Source: JBCBWG01 sp039186015 (GTDB taxonomy: Bacteria > Pseudomonadota > Alphaproteobacteria > Rhizobiales > Hyphomicrobiaceae). Taken from it: a stretch of DNA of 23,349 bases. The position numbers were made by a program, and so were the translations under genes. Numbering within the stretch: position 1 is the first letter of the stretch; the number at the start of each line of letters is the position of its first letter. Shown in pieces: positions 14,088 through 22,515 of the stretch. The stretch is taken from the NCBI GenBank assembly GCA_039186015.1, contig JBCDAH010000075.1:1-23349 (forward strand), given 5' to 3'. The notes beneath the pieces are model-generated. The model had not been told where the DNA came from. It did no database searches and worked only from the letters and a program-made list of their open reading frames with translations.

Positions 14088-15014
14088 GTGAAATCGATCA
14101 TCCGTACGCTTGTCGCTGCGACCGCCGTCGCACTGGCTCCGGCTGCGCTGGCCCAAAACATCATCGTCATCAGCCACGGTCAGGCCAACGATCCGTTCTG
14201 GTCGGTCGTAAAGAACGGTGTTGATCTCGCAGCCAAGCATACCGGCGCAAAGGTCTCGTACCGCGCGCCGGAGACATTCGATATGGTCGCGATGAGCCAA
14301 CTCATTGATGCGGCCGTCAACCAGGAACCCGACGGCATCGTCGTATCCATTCCGGACGCAGACGCACTTGGACCGTCGATCAAAAAGGCTGTTGCGGCCG
14401 GCATTCCCGTTATCTCGATGAACTCGGGGTCTGACGTCTCGAAAAAGCTTGGTGCGCTATTGCACGTCGGCCAGGACGAGTACGACGCCGGAAAAGCTGC
14501 CGGTGAAAAGCTCAAAGAGATGGGCGGCAAGAAAGGCCTGTGCATCAACCATGAGGTCGGCAACGTCGCGCTTGACCTGCGCTGCAAGGGCTTTTCGGAT
14601 GGCTTCGGCGGCGCCGTCAAAGTGCTGCCGACGACCAATGATCCGTCCGAGATCGAGGCGAAGGTGAAAGCGGCATTGGCTGCAGACGGCGATATCGACA
14701 CGGTTATGTCGCTTGGTGCGTCGCTCGCCGGTGAGCCAGCTGTCCGGGCCGTCAAAGGCGCCGGCATGTCCGATTCCGTTCGCGTCGCATCCTTCGACCT
14801 TTCGGCCAGCTTCTTGGAAGCGGTCAGCAAAGGCGAGGCTATATTCGGCATTGACCAGCAGCAGTTCCTCCAGGGCTATCTACCGGTCGTCTTCCTCGTG
14901 ATGAATGCGAAGTACGGCCTCGTGCCTGGTGGTAACGTCCCGTCCGGCCCCAACCTGGTCACGAAGGACAAAGCTGCCCAGGTCGTCGAGTTGTCGGCGA
15001 AGGGCATTCGCTAA
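14088..15014 (+). CDS. ABC transporter periplasmic sugar (inositol) binding protein
   Basis: A 308-residue protein starting at GTG. Residues 1-22 form a clear signal peptide: KSIIRTLV, hydrophobic core, cleavage after ALA before QNIIVI. The mature protein has the Peripla_BP_4 (ribose/galactose-type) pattern: IIVISHGQANDPFWSVVKNG, VSIPDADALGPSIKKAVAAGIPVISMNSGS, GQDEYDAGKAAGEKL, and FGIDQQQFLQGYLPV near the C-terminus. It should bind a small polyol or sugar in the periplasm and deliver it to the permease encoded next. Its place in front of the iol genes suggests inositol, as with IbpA of Caulobacter, but other inositol isomers or a rare sugar are possible. An 88-bp leader with its own strong ribosome-binding site precedes it. 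Confidence 0.9.
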   Translation: MKSIIRTLVAATAVALAPAALAQNIIVISHGQANDPFWSVVKNGVDLAAKHTGAKVSYRAPETFDMVAMSQLIDAAVNQEPDGIVVSIPDADALGPSIKKAVAAGIPVISMNSGSDVSKKLGALLHVGQDEYDAGKAAGEKLKEMGGKKGLCINHEVGNVALDLRCKGFSDGFGGAVKVLPTTNDPSEIEAKVKAALAADGDIDTVMSLGASLAGEPAVRAVKGAGMSDSVRVASFDLSASFLEAVSKGEAIFGIDQQQFLQGYLPVVFLVMNAKYGLVPGGNVPSGPNLVTKDKAAQVVELSAKGIR

Positions 15015-15106
15015 AGAGAGACCAGACGCGCAGGGCGACGGCACTAGAACCGGTGGGACAAACACGCCGGAACCGTCGCCCTTGCTGGACGTCCCGGGAG
15101 GAAATG

Positions 15107-16213
15107 ATGGCGACTACCACTACGCCGGCGGATGACGAGCGACTGAAAGAGGTTTCGTTTATCGGCCGGCTTATAAAGCGTCCGGAACTCGGTGCGATTG
15201 CCGGCCTGATTCTTGTGACAACGTTTTTTGCGTTCACTGCCGATAGCGCGATGTTCACGCTCGCCGGCTTTATGAACTTCATGTCGCCGGCCTCTCAGCT
15301 TGGCATTCTGGCGATTGGCGCAGCGCTCCTCATGATCGGCGGCGAGTTTGACCTCTCGCTGGGCTCGATGGTGGCGTTTGCGGGCTTGATCTTTGCAGCC
15401 CTCGTCGTACCGGCCGGCGTGCCTCTTGAAGTGGCCATTCCACTGACGCTCATCGCTGCTGCCGCTGTGGGTGCCGTCAACGGCCAGATCGTGATCCGCA
15501 CAGGCCTGCCGAGCTTTATCGTGACGTTGGCCTTTTTGTTCATCCTTCGCGGTCTCACGCTTGTCGGGCTCAAGGTTGCGACGGGTGGCTCGACCCAACT
15601 TCGCGGCGTGCGCGAGGCGACTGAGAACAGCTGGGTTGCGCCGTTGTTTTCCGGCGAAGCGTTTACAGGCGTCTTTACCTGGCTGGCTGCGAACGGCCTG
15701 ATCGACACGTTTCGAAATGGGCGACCAAAGGTGACCGGCGTTCCGATCGAGCTGATCTGGTTCGTATTGCTCGCGATTGCCGCCACCATCGTTTTAACCC
15801 GGACGCCAATCGGGAACTGGATTTTCGCGTCGGGTGGCGATGCGAACGCGGCATCGAACTCCGGTGTACCCGTCCGCAGCGTCAAGATGGGCCTCTTCAT
15901 GTTTACGGCCGCCTGCGCCGCACTTGTCGCGATCATTACGGTGCTCGACAGCGGGTCAACAGATGCGCGGCGCGGGTTTCAAAAAGAGTTCGAAGCGATC
16001 ATCGCTGCCGTGATCGGCGGTTGTTTGCTGACCGGCGGATACGGCTCGGCGATCGGCGCGTTCTTTGGTGCGATCATCTTTGGCGTCGTCCTTATCGGGC
16101 TGAGCTATACGCCAATCGATCAGGACTGGTACTTGGTCTTTCTTGGCGGAATGCTGCTGGTCGCCGTGCTGTTCAACAACATGATCCGCAAACGCGTTAC
16201 GGGAGAGCGGTGA
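15107..16213 (+). CDS. ABC transporter permease for sugar/inositol
   Basis: The ATG at 15107 is preferred, five bases after GGAGG (15097-15101); the ATG at 15104 is only two bases from it, and a GTG at 15053 has no support. It gives 368 residues with about nine or ten hydrophobic helices. Family marks of BPD_transp_2 permeases are seen: LGILAIGAALLMIGGEFDLSLGSMVAF, the loop NGQIVIRTGLPSFIVTLAFLFILRGL, and AVIGGCLLTGGYGSAIGAFFGAIIFG. It forms the inner-membrane channel, probably as a homodimer. A loop of about 45 residues around SWVAPLFSGEAFTGVFTWLAANGLIDTFRNG separates the middle helices. The stop overlaps the ATPase start by one base. Confidence 0.9.
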   Translation: MATTTTPADDERLKEVSFIGRLIKRPELGAIAGLILVTTFFAFTADSAMFTLAGFMNFMSPASQLGILAIGAALLMIGGEFDLSLGSMVAFAGLIFAALVVPAGVPLEVAIPLTLIAAAAVGAVNGQIVIRTGLPSFIVTLAFLFILRGLTLVGLKVATGGSTQLRGVREATENSWVAPLFSGEAFTGVFTWLAANGLIDTFRNGRPKVTGVPIELIWFVLLAIAATIVLTRTPIGNWIFASGGDANAASNSGVPVRSVKMGLFMFTAACAALVAIITVLDSGSTDARRGFQKEFEAIIAAVIGGCLLTGGYGSAIGAFFGAIIFGVVLIGLSYTPIDQDWYLVFLGGMLLVAVLFNNMIRKRVTGER

Positions 16214-17034
16214 TGTCAGATGCAGCCTTTGCCATGTCCGACGTCTCGACAGACGGCGAAAACCACGGCGTTGAGATGAGCAACATCGAAAAGCACTTCG
16301 GCAACGTCATCGCGCTGGCCGGCGTCTCGTTCGATGTCAGACCGGGAGAATGCCACTGCCTGTTGGGTGACAACGGTGCCGGGAAGTCGACGTTCATCAA
16401 GACCATGTCGGGCGTGCACAAACCGACGTCCGGTAAGATGTTCGTCGGGGGAAAGGAAGTTGTCTTCAACTCGCCACGGGATGCCATGACAGCCGGCATT
16501 GCAACGGTCTACCAAGATCTCGCGATGATTCCATTGATGTCGGTGACCCGGAATTTCTGGATGGGGCGAGAGCCGGTCAAGCGCTTCGGTCCGTTCAAGT
16601 TCATGGATTTCTCGAAGGCCAACACGGTGACGATGGCCGAGATGAAAAAGATGGGCATCAACCTCCGCGAACCTGATCAGGCCGTCGGCACCTTATCTGG
16701 CGGCGAACGCCAGACCGTTGCCATTGCCCGTGCCGTTTACTTTGGTGCGAAGGTGCTTATTCTCGATGAGCCAACGTCGGCGCTCGGTGTGCGCCAGACA
16801 TCAAACGTTCTCGCGACAATTGACCGTGTCAGAAAGGACGGCATCGGCGTCGTCTTCATCACCCATAACGTTCGCCATGCCATGGCCGTTGGAGACCGGT
16901 TCACGGTACTCAATCGCGGCAAGACGCTAGGCACCGCGGCAAAGGGTGAGATCACCGCGGAGCAATTGCAGGACCTCATGGCGGGCGGACAAGAGCTCGC
17001 TGAGCTTGAGGGCTCGCTCGGGGGAACGGTCTGA
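16213..17034 (+). CDS. ABC transporter ATP-binding protein, single-domain type
   Basis: A 273-residue protein starting at ATG 16213 in a TGATG overlap with the permease stop; GGGAGAG lies upstream. One nucleotide-binding domain is complete: Walker A GDNGAGKST at 52-60, Q-loop Gln101 (VYQD), signature LSGGERQ at 161-167, Walker B VLILDEP at 181-187, and switch His218 (FITHN). Many sugar ATPases of this class (RbsA, XylG) have two fused domains of about 500 residues; this one has a single domain, as in the FrcA type, so it must act as a homodimer. It powers the permease from the cytoplasm. Its stop overlaps the iolC start by one base. Confidence 0.91.
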   Translation: MSDAAFAMSDVSTDGENHGVEMSNIEKHFGNVIALAGVSFDVRPGECHCLLGDNGAGKSTFIKTMSGVHKPTSGKMFVGGKEVVFNSPRDAMTAGIATVYQDLAMIPLMSVTRNFWMGREPVKRFGPFKFMDFSKANTVTMAEMKKMGINLREPDQAVGTLSGGERQTVAIARAVYFGAKVLILDEPTSALGVRQTSNVLATIDRVRKDGIGVVFITHNVRHAMAVGDRFTVLNRGKTLGTAAKGEITAEQLQDLMAGGQELAELEGSLGGTV

Positions 17035-18962
17035 TGACCACCGGTTCTCAACTCGACCTGATCACGATCGGCCGGTCGTCGGTTGACCTCTATGGTTCGC
17101 AGGTCGGTGGTCGGCTTGAGGACATGGCATCATTCAACAAATACATCGGCGGGTCGCCAACCAACATTGCGGCGGGCGCGGCCCGCCTCGGGCTGAAGTC
17201 GGCGGTCATCACGGCCGTCGGCGACGAGCATATGGGACGCTACATTCGCGAAACGTTGATTGATGAAGGCGTTGACGTTCGCGGCGTCAAAATCGACCCG
17301 GAACGCCTGACGGCGCTTGTTCTCCTGGGTATTCGGGATGACCATCAGTTCCCGTTGATTTTTTACCGCGAGAACTGCGCGGACATGGGGTTAACCGAAG
17401 ACGACATCGATCAGGATTTTATTGCCGAAGCCGCGTGCGTAACCGCAACCGGCACCCACCTCTCGCACCCCCGCGTCGAAGCCGCGACGCTGAAAGCGCT
17501 CAGGCTGGCTCGCGAAAACGGATCGCGCACGGCGCTCGACATCGACTATCGCCCAAACCTGTGGGGCCTTGCCAGCCACAACGCTGGCGAAAGTCGTTTT
17601 ATCGAGTCGCAAGCCGTTACGGACAAGCTGCAATCCACCTTGCACATGTTCGATCTTATCGTGGGCACGGAAGAGGAGTTCCATGTTGCCGGCGGTGCAA
17701 CGGATACGGTTGCGGCCCTTCGGACGGTTCGGCAACTGACGCCGGCAACCCTCGTCTGCAAGCGCGGGCCAACCGGCGCCGTCGCATTCGAGGGCGAGAT
17801 CCCGGATAACCTCGATGAGGGTGTTTCAGGGCCTGGCTTTCCGATCGAAGTTTTCAACGTCTTGGGTGCGGGTGACGGGTTTATGGCCGGCTTGTTGCGC
17901 GGATGGCTGCGGGGCGAGCTTTGGAACGTCAGCCTCAAGTACGCCAACGCCTGTGGTGCACTTGCCGTTTCGCGCCACGGGTGTACGCCAGCCTATCCCA
18001 GTTGGGATGAGCTGAACTTCTTTCTCGACCGGGGCATACCAACGCCGGCGCTGCGACACGACCAAGCGCTGGAACAGCGACACTGGTCCGCGACGCGGCG
18101 CGGTGCATGGCCCTCGATTCGTGTTTTCGCATTTGATCACCGGTCGCAATTCGAGGACATGGCGGACGCTGCCGGCGCGGATCACGCCCGCATCGGTGCG
18201 TTTAAGCGATTATGCCTGGACGCGGCCCTTAAGGTCTCGCACGGTCGCCCCGGCTACGGCATTCTTTGCGACAATCGCCTGGGGCGTACGGCGTTGCACG
18301 GTGCCGCAGACCATCGGCTTTGGATCGGCCGCCCGGCTGAGTCTCCGGCATCACGCCCGCTGAGGCTCGAGAGTGAAATCGGCCTTGATTTCGGTTCCGC
18401 GCTGTCCGAATGGCCGCTCACACAAACCGTGAAGGTTCTGTGCTTTGCGCATCCGGACGACGATGACGCCATGTGGCGCGAACAGCTGGACGTTCTGTCT
18501 CGGCTCGCCGTCGCAAGCCGTCGCAACCGCCTTGAGCTGCTGGTCGAAGTGATCCCGTCCAAAGTCGGCCCGGTTGATGATGCCACTACCGCGGATGTCA
18601 TCGAACGGATATACCGCGCCGGCATTTTTCCCGACTGGTGGAAACTTGAGCCGTCGACCTCGGCGCAAGCGTGGACCAATCTCACCCGCACGATCGAGGC
18701 GAACGACGCGCATACCCGCGGGGTCATGATCCTCGGGCTCGATGCACCACTGGTCGCGCTTGAGGAGAGTTTTTCGGTCTCCGCAGAACAGCCACTCGTC
18801 AAAGGTTTTGCGGTTGGGCGCACGATTTTCGGCGAGCCGGCGCGGTCCTGGTTTGCCGGAGAGATTGATGATGCGGTCGCGACGGCACGGATGGCCGAGA
18901 CGTATCGCGCGATCTGCGATCTTTGGGATCAGACACAGCGCCAGAAAGGGAGGGCTGCATGA
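17034..18962 (+). CDS. iolC: 5-dehydro-2-deoxygluconokinase fused to DUF2090 aldolase-like domain
   Basis: A 642-residue two-part protein. Residues 1-335 are a PfkB-type kinase: LDLITIGRSSVDLYG at 8-22, GGSPTNIA at 39-46, and NVLGAGDGFMAG at 275-286 with Asp281 as catalytic base. By IolC family knowledge it phosphorylates 2-deoxy-5-keto-gluconate. Residues 360-635 are a DUF2090 domain opening with IRVFAFDHRSQFEDM. In proteobacteria this fusion is taken to replace the separate aldolase IolJ, splitting the phosphorylated product to malonate semialdehyde and dihydroxyacetone phosphate. Both halves look complete, so kinase and aldolase steps would be on one chain. Start and stop overlap both neighbours. 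Confidence 0.92.
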   Translation: MTTGSQLDLITIGRSSVDLYGSQVGGRLEDMASFNKYIGGSPTNIAAGAARLGLKSAVITAVGDEHMGRYIRETLIDEGVDVRGVKIDPERLTALVLLGIRDDHQFPLIFYRENCADMGLTEDDIDQDFIAEAACVTATGTHLSHPRVEAATLKALRLARENGSRTALDIDYRPNLWGLASHNAGESRFIESQAVTDKLQSTLHMFDLIVGTEEEFHVAGGATDTVAALRTVRQLTPATLVCKRGPTGAVAFEGEIPDNLDEGVSGPGFPIEVFNVLGAGDGFMAGLLRGWLRGELWNVSLKYANACGALAVSRHGCTPAYPSWDELNFFLDRGIPTPALRHDQALEQRHWSATRRGAWPSIRVFAFDHRSQFEDMADAAGADHARIGAFKRLCLDAALKVSHGRPGYGILCDNRLGRTALHGAADHRLWIGRPAESPASRPLRLESEIGLDFGSALSEWPLTQTVKVLCFAHPDDDDAMWREQLDVLSRLAVASRRNRLELLVEVIPSKVGPVDDATTADVIERIYRAGIFPDWWKLEPSTSAQAWTNLTRTIEANDAHTRGVMILGLDAPLVALEESFSVSAEQPLVKGFAVGRTIFGEPARSWFAGEIDDAVATARMAETYRAICDLWDQTQRQKGRAA

Positions 18963-20788
18963 GCACAATCCGTCTCACCGCCGCACAAGCACTGGTACGC
19001 TACCTTGCCGCGCAGCAGAACGAGGATGGTGACACGTTTATCGCCGGCTGCTGGGCCATCTTCGGACACGGAAATGTTGCCGGGCTCGGCGAAGCGCTCC
19101 ACGGTGCCGGCGATGCGCTGCCGACGTGGCGCGGGCATAACGAACAGACCATGGCCCACACCGCGATCGCCTATGCGAAGGCCTTGAACCGCAAGCGCGC
19201 GATGGCTGTCACAACATCGATCGGGCCAGGCGCGACCAATCTTGTGACCGCAGCAGCCGTGGCGCATGTGAACAGATTGCCGGTTCTCCTGCTGCCGGGT
19301 GACGTCTTCGCCAATCGTCTGCCGGACCCGGTGCTCCAACAGGTCGAGGACTTTGAGGACGGCACCGTCAGTGCGAACGATTGTTTTCGACCGGTCTCCC
19401 GTTACTTTGATCGCATCACACGACCGGAGCAGCTCCTGCTTGCCCTGCCGCGGGCCATAGCCGTCATGACCGATCCTGCGATGTGCGGGCCCGTCACGCT
19501 TGCGATGTGTCAGGACGTTCAGGCTGAGGCGTTCGACTGGCCGACAAATTTCTTCAAGCCGAAGATCTGGCAGCGGCGGCGACCGCGGCCGGATCAGTCT
19601 GAACTCGCAGCGGCAGTGGAAGCTGTGCGCGCTGCAGAACGACCGCTCATCATCGCCGGCGGCGGCGTTCACTATGCCGAAGCCAGCGAAACCCTGCGCG
19701 CATTTGCAGACGCACATCAGATTCCCGTGGCTGAAACCCAGGCTGGAAAATCTACCCTCGCGTGGGACCACCCGCTCAATCTTGGTTCGATTGGCGTAAC
19801 CGGATCATCGGCTGCCAACACCGTCGCAGAGTACGCCGATCTGATCATTGCGATCGGCACGCGTTTGCAAGACTTCACGACTGGCTCATGGTCCCTTTTC
19901 CAGCATCCGGACCGGCGCATTCTGTCCATCAACGTGGCCGGCTACGACACGGGCAAGCACACGGCCCTTCCGCTTGTGGCGGACGCGCGCATTGCGCTCG
20001 AAGAACTCAGCACCGCGCTTGGTGACCATCGTAAGACTCCACCGGATGCCGCGCTTAAGGCAGAGTGGCTTGCGGCCGTCGATCGCGTCACGGCGCAGCC
20101 AACCGGCAACGATCTGCCAAGCGACATGCAGGTGATCGGCGCAGCCCAACGCGCCGCCGACACGGACACCGTTCTTGTGTGTGCTGCCGGCGGCCTCCCA
20201 GGCGAACTCCACAAGCTCTGGAAAGCGCCGCGCCCGAACGCGTATCACGTCGAGTATGGCTTCTCGTGCATGGGTTACGAGATCGCGGGCGGCCTGGGCG
20301 TCAAGATGGCCCGCCCGGACCGCGATGTGGTCGTGATGGTCGGCGACGGCAGCTACATGATGGCGAATTCGGAACTGGCAACGGCTGTGATGCTGGGCCA
20401 GAAGATCACTGTCGTCATTCTCGACAATCGCGGATTTGCCTGCATCAACAGATTGCAGCAGGCGACCGGCGGCGAGAGTTTCAACAACCTTCTCGATACC
20501 GCGCGTCATGTCACCCCGTCACACATCGACTTTGTCGCCCATGCTGCATCGATGGGAGCGGTCGCCCAAAAAGCCGGCTCGATTGCGGAACTGGAGCAAG
20601 CGCTCGCGCAGGCCCGAGACGCGACCGGGCCGGTCGCGATCGCGATCGACACCGATCCGATGCCAACAACAACAGCCGGTGGCAGCTGGTGGGACGTCGC
20701 GGTTCCGGAAGTCTCCGAACGCAGCGCAGTGGTCGCGGCACGGCAGGCCTATGACACAAGCCGCAAGCAACAGCGGATGGCCGACTGA
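18959..20788 (+). CDS. iolD: 3D-(3,5/4)-trihydroxycyclohexane-1,2-dione hydrolase
   Basis: A 609-residue thiamine-diphosphate enzyme. The ATG at 18959 overlaps the iolC stop by four bases and has GGGAGGG six bases upstream; an upstream in-frame start at 18923 lies inside iolC and is not needed. The N-terminal Pyr domain has the ThDP-activating Glu62 in GHNEQTMAH. The C-terminal PP domain shows GDGSYMMANSELATAVMLGQ from 462 and ends the metal motif with DNRGF at 489-493 (Asp463 and Asn490 as ligands). PAEVE-like middle residues include PGATNLVTAAAVAHVNRLPVL. It hydrolyses the cyclic dione to 5-deoxyglucuronate, opening the inositol ring, in the cytoplasm. Length and motifs are normal for IolD. 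Confidence 0.94.
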   Translation: MSTIRLTAAQALVRYLAAQQNEDGDTFIAGCWAIFGHGNVAGLGEALHGAGDALPTWRGHNEQTMAHTAIAYAKALNRKRAMAVTTSIGPGATNLVTAAAVAHVNRLPVLLLPGDVFANRLPDPVLQQVEDFEDGTVSANDCFRPVSRYFDRITRPEQLLLALPRAIAVMTDPAMCGPVTLAMCQDVQAEAFDWPTNFFKPKIWQRRRPRPDQSELAAAVEAVRAAERPLIIAGGGVHYAEASETLRAFADAHQIPVAETQAGKSTLAWDHPLNLGSIGVTGSSAANTVAEYADLIIAIGTRLQDFTTGSWSLFQHPDRRILSINVAGYDTGKHTALPLVADARIALEELSTALGDHRKTPPDAALKAEWLAAVDRVTAQPTGNDLPSDMQVIGAAQRAADTDTVLVCAAGGLPGELHKLWKAPRPNAYHVEYGFSCMGYEIAGGLGVKMARPDRDVVVMVGDGSYMMANSELATAVMLGQKITVVILDNRGFACINRLQQATGGESFNNLLDTARHVTPSHIDFVAHAASMGAVAQKAGSIAELEQALAQARDATGPVAIAIDTDPMPTTTAGGSWWDVAVPEVSERSAVVAARQAYDTSRKQQRMAD

Positions 20789-21696
20789 TGATTCTTTATG
20801 GCGCGAACCCAATCGCATGGTCGAACGACGATGACCGGACACTTGGCGGCGACATTCCGCTTGAGACGTGCCTGCAGGAGGCCGGCGAGATCGGTTTCGA
20901 TGGCATTGAGATGGGCCATAAGTTCCCAACCGAGCCGGCCGCACTGCAGGCGGTGATGGCACCGTCGGGGTTACGGCTCGTATCCGGCTGGTACTCGCTC
21001 AATCTTCTGACGCGCTCAGTGGCCGACGAGAAGACAGCCATTCAACCGCACCTCGACCTTCTCAACGCGATGGGATGTCACGTCTGTATCGTGTGCGAAA
21101 CGTCCAACACGATCCACGGCAATCCGCACGTTCCACTCAGCGATAGCCCAGTCTTGCCCGAAGACCAATGGGCGCCCTTCGGTGCTGGGGTCGAGGCCGT
21201 CGCAGAGCACTGCCAGGCGAACGGCCTCACACTTGTTTATCATCCGCACGCCGGTACGATCGTTGAACGACCTGAAGAAGTGGACGCGTTCATGGCCAAC
21301 GTTGGCCCGGCGACTCGGCTGGCGTTCGATACCGGCCATTGCCTGCTTGCCGGTGGCGACCCGGAGGCGGTCGCCGGCAGGTACATGGACCGTATCGCAC
21401 ACATTCATACCAAGAACATTCGCCCGGCGGTCCGCGACGCGATCGCCGTCGAGGGGCTATCGTTTCTTGATGCTGTGCGGCGCGGCGTATTCACCGTTCC
21501 GGGCGACGAAGACGGTTGTGTCGCGTTTGAACCCGTTCTCCGCACCGCAGCGGCACATGCCTACCAGGGCTGGCTTGTGATCGAAGCCGAGCAAGACCCG
21601 GAAGTGCGCGTTCCATACAAGTATCAGACGATGGGGCTTGCAGCGCTGAAGGACATGGCCCGTTCGGTCGGTCTCGATACGGAGGCGCGCGCATGA
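20788..21696 (+). CDS. iolE: myo-Inosose-2 dehydratase
   Basis: A 302-residue TIM-barrel protein whose ATG overlaps the iolD stop by one base. The N-terminus ILYGANPIAWSNDDDRTLGG is characteristic of IolE. Likely metal and acid-base residues lie in VYHPHAGT at 150-157, AFDTGHCLLAGGDP at 179-192, IAHIHTKNI at 203-211 and VIEAEQDP at 264-271. It dehydrates scyllo-inosose to the trihydroxycyclohexane-dione that IolD then opens. It shares its fold with the epimerase at the head of the operon, but sequence and role differ. Overlap with iolB is four bases. Confidence 0.93.
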   Translation: MILYGANPIAWSNDDDRTLGGDIPLETCLQEAGEIGFDGIEMGHKFPTEPAALQAVMAPSGLRLVSGWYSLNLLTRSVADEKTAIQPHLDLLNAMGCHVCIVCETSNTIHGNPHVPLSDSPVLPEDQWAPFGAGVEAVAEHCQANGLTLVYHPHAGTIVERPEEVDAFMANVGPATRLAFDTGHCLLAGGDPEAVAGRYMDRIAHIHTKNIRPAVRDAIAVEGLSFLDAVRRGVFTVPGDEDGCVAFEPVLRTAAAHAYQGWLVIEAEQDPEVRVPYKYQTMGLAALKDMARSVGLDTEARA

Positions 21697-22505
21697 GCGA
21701 TTTGTTGATCCGACCGAAAACGGCCACCGGTAAAACTCATACCATCACGCCCGAAAGCGCCGGCTGGGGGTACGTTGGTTTCGGTTGCTACCGCCTTCGG
21801 ACCGGCGACACGGCTGCGGAAGCGACAGGCGAGCGCGAGGCCATTCTGGTACTGGTTGAAGGCAAGGCCGAAGTTACCGCCGGTGGACAGAGCCTTGGCG
21901 TGCTCGGCCAGCGGATCAGCGTGTTTGAGCAAAGCCCGCCGGTGTCGGTCTATGTTCCCCGACGGACACGGTGGACCGCCAAAGCCACGACCGATTGCGT
22001 TCTCGGCGTCTGTACGGCTCCGGCGAAGTCAGAACGTTCCGTTCAAGTCATTGCTGATGTCGAACGCGTGACTCGCGGCGTGGGAACCAACACGCGCTAC
22101 ATCTATCCCATCGCCATGGAAGAGCGCGATGTCGCCGACAGCCTGCTTGTCACCGAAGTCTTCACACCGTCGGGTCATTGGTCCTCCTATCCGCCGCATC
22201 GCCATGACGAGGATGACGACCCGCGCATGACCTACCTTGAGGAAACCTACTATCACCGCCTCAACCCGCCACACGGATATGGCCATCAGCGTGTCTTTAC
22301 CGAGGATGGATCACTTGATGAAACCATGACCGTCCACGACCACGATGTTGTTCTGGTTCCGAAGGGCCATCATCCCTGCGGTGTGCCGCACGGTTACGAA
22401 ATGTACTACCTGAATGTGATGGCTGGACCGCTGCGCAAGTGGCGCTTTCAAAACCATCCCGACCACGACTGGATCGTGCGGCGTGATGCGGCACACAAGT
22501 CGTGA
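21693..22505 (+). CDS. iolB: 5-deoxy-glucuronate isomerase
   Basis: A 270-residue KduI/IolB-type bicupin protein beginning in an ATGA overlap with iolE. Metal-site histidines and typical sequence are seen in HWSSYPPHRHDEDDDPRM, TYYHRLNPPHGYGHQRVF and VPKGHHPCGVPHGYEMYYLN. The N-terminal cupin (GFGCYRLRTGDTAAEATG, ILVLVEGKAEVTAGG) is more divergent, as usual. It converts 5-deoxy-D-glucuronate to 2-deoxy-5-keto-gluconate, the IolC substrate. Its length is normal. It is followed after ten bases by iolG. Confidence 0.93.
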   Translation: MSDLLIRPKTATGKTHTITPESAGWGYVGFGCYRLRTGDTAAEATGEREAILVLVEGKAEVTAGGQSLGVLGQRISVFEQSPPVSVYVPRRTRWTAKATTDCVLGVCTAPAKSERSVQVIADVERVTRGVGTNTRYIYPIAMEERDVADSLLVTEVFTPSGHWSSYPPHRHDEDDDPRMTYLEETYYHRLNPPHGYGHQRVFTEDGSLDETMTVHDHDVVLVPKGHHPCGVPHGYEMYYLNVMAGPLRKWRFQNHPDHDWIVRRDAAHKS

Positions 22506-22515
22506 GGACAGGCCC

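Noticed and set aside
15053..15106. Upstream GTG start for the permease
   Set aside because: No ribosome-binding site there, while GGAGG sits directly before the ATG pair at 15104/15107.
16021..16212. Upstream extension of the ATPase gene
   Set aside because: The extension lies inside the permease gene in another frame; the TGATG junction at 16211-16215 with GGGAGAG upstream marks the real start.
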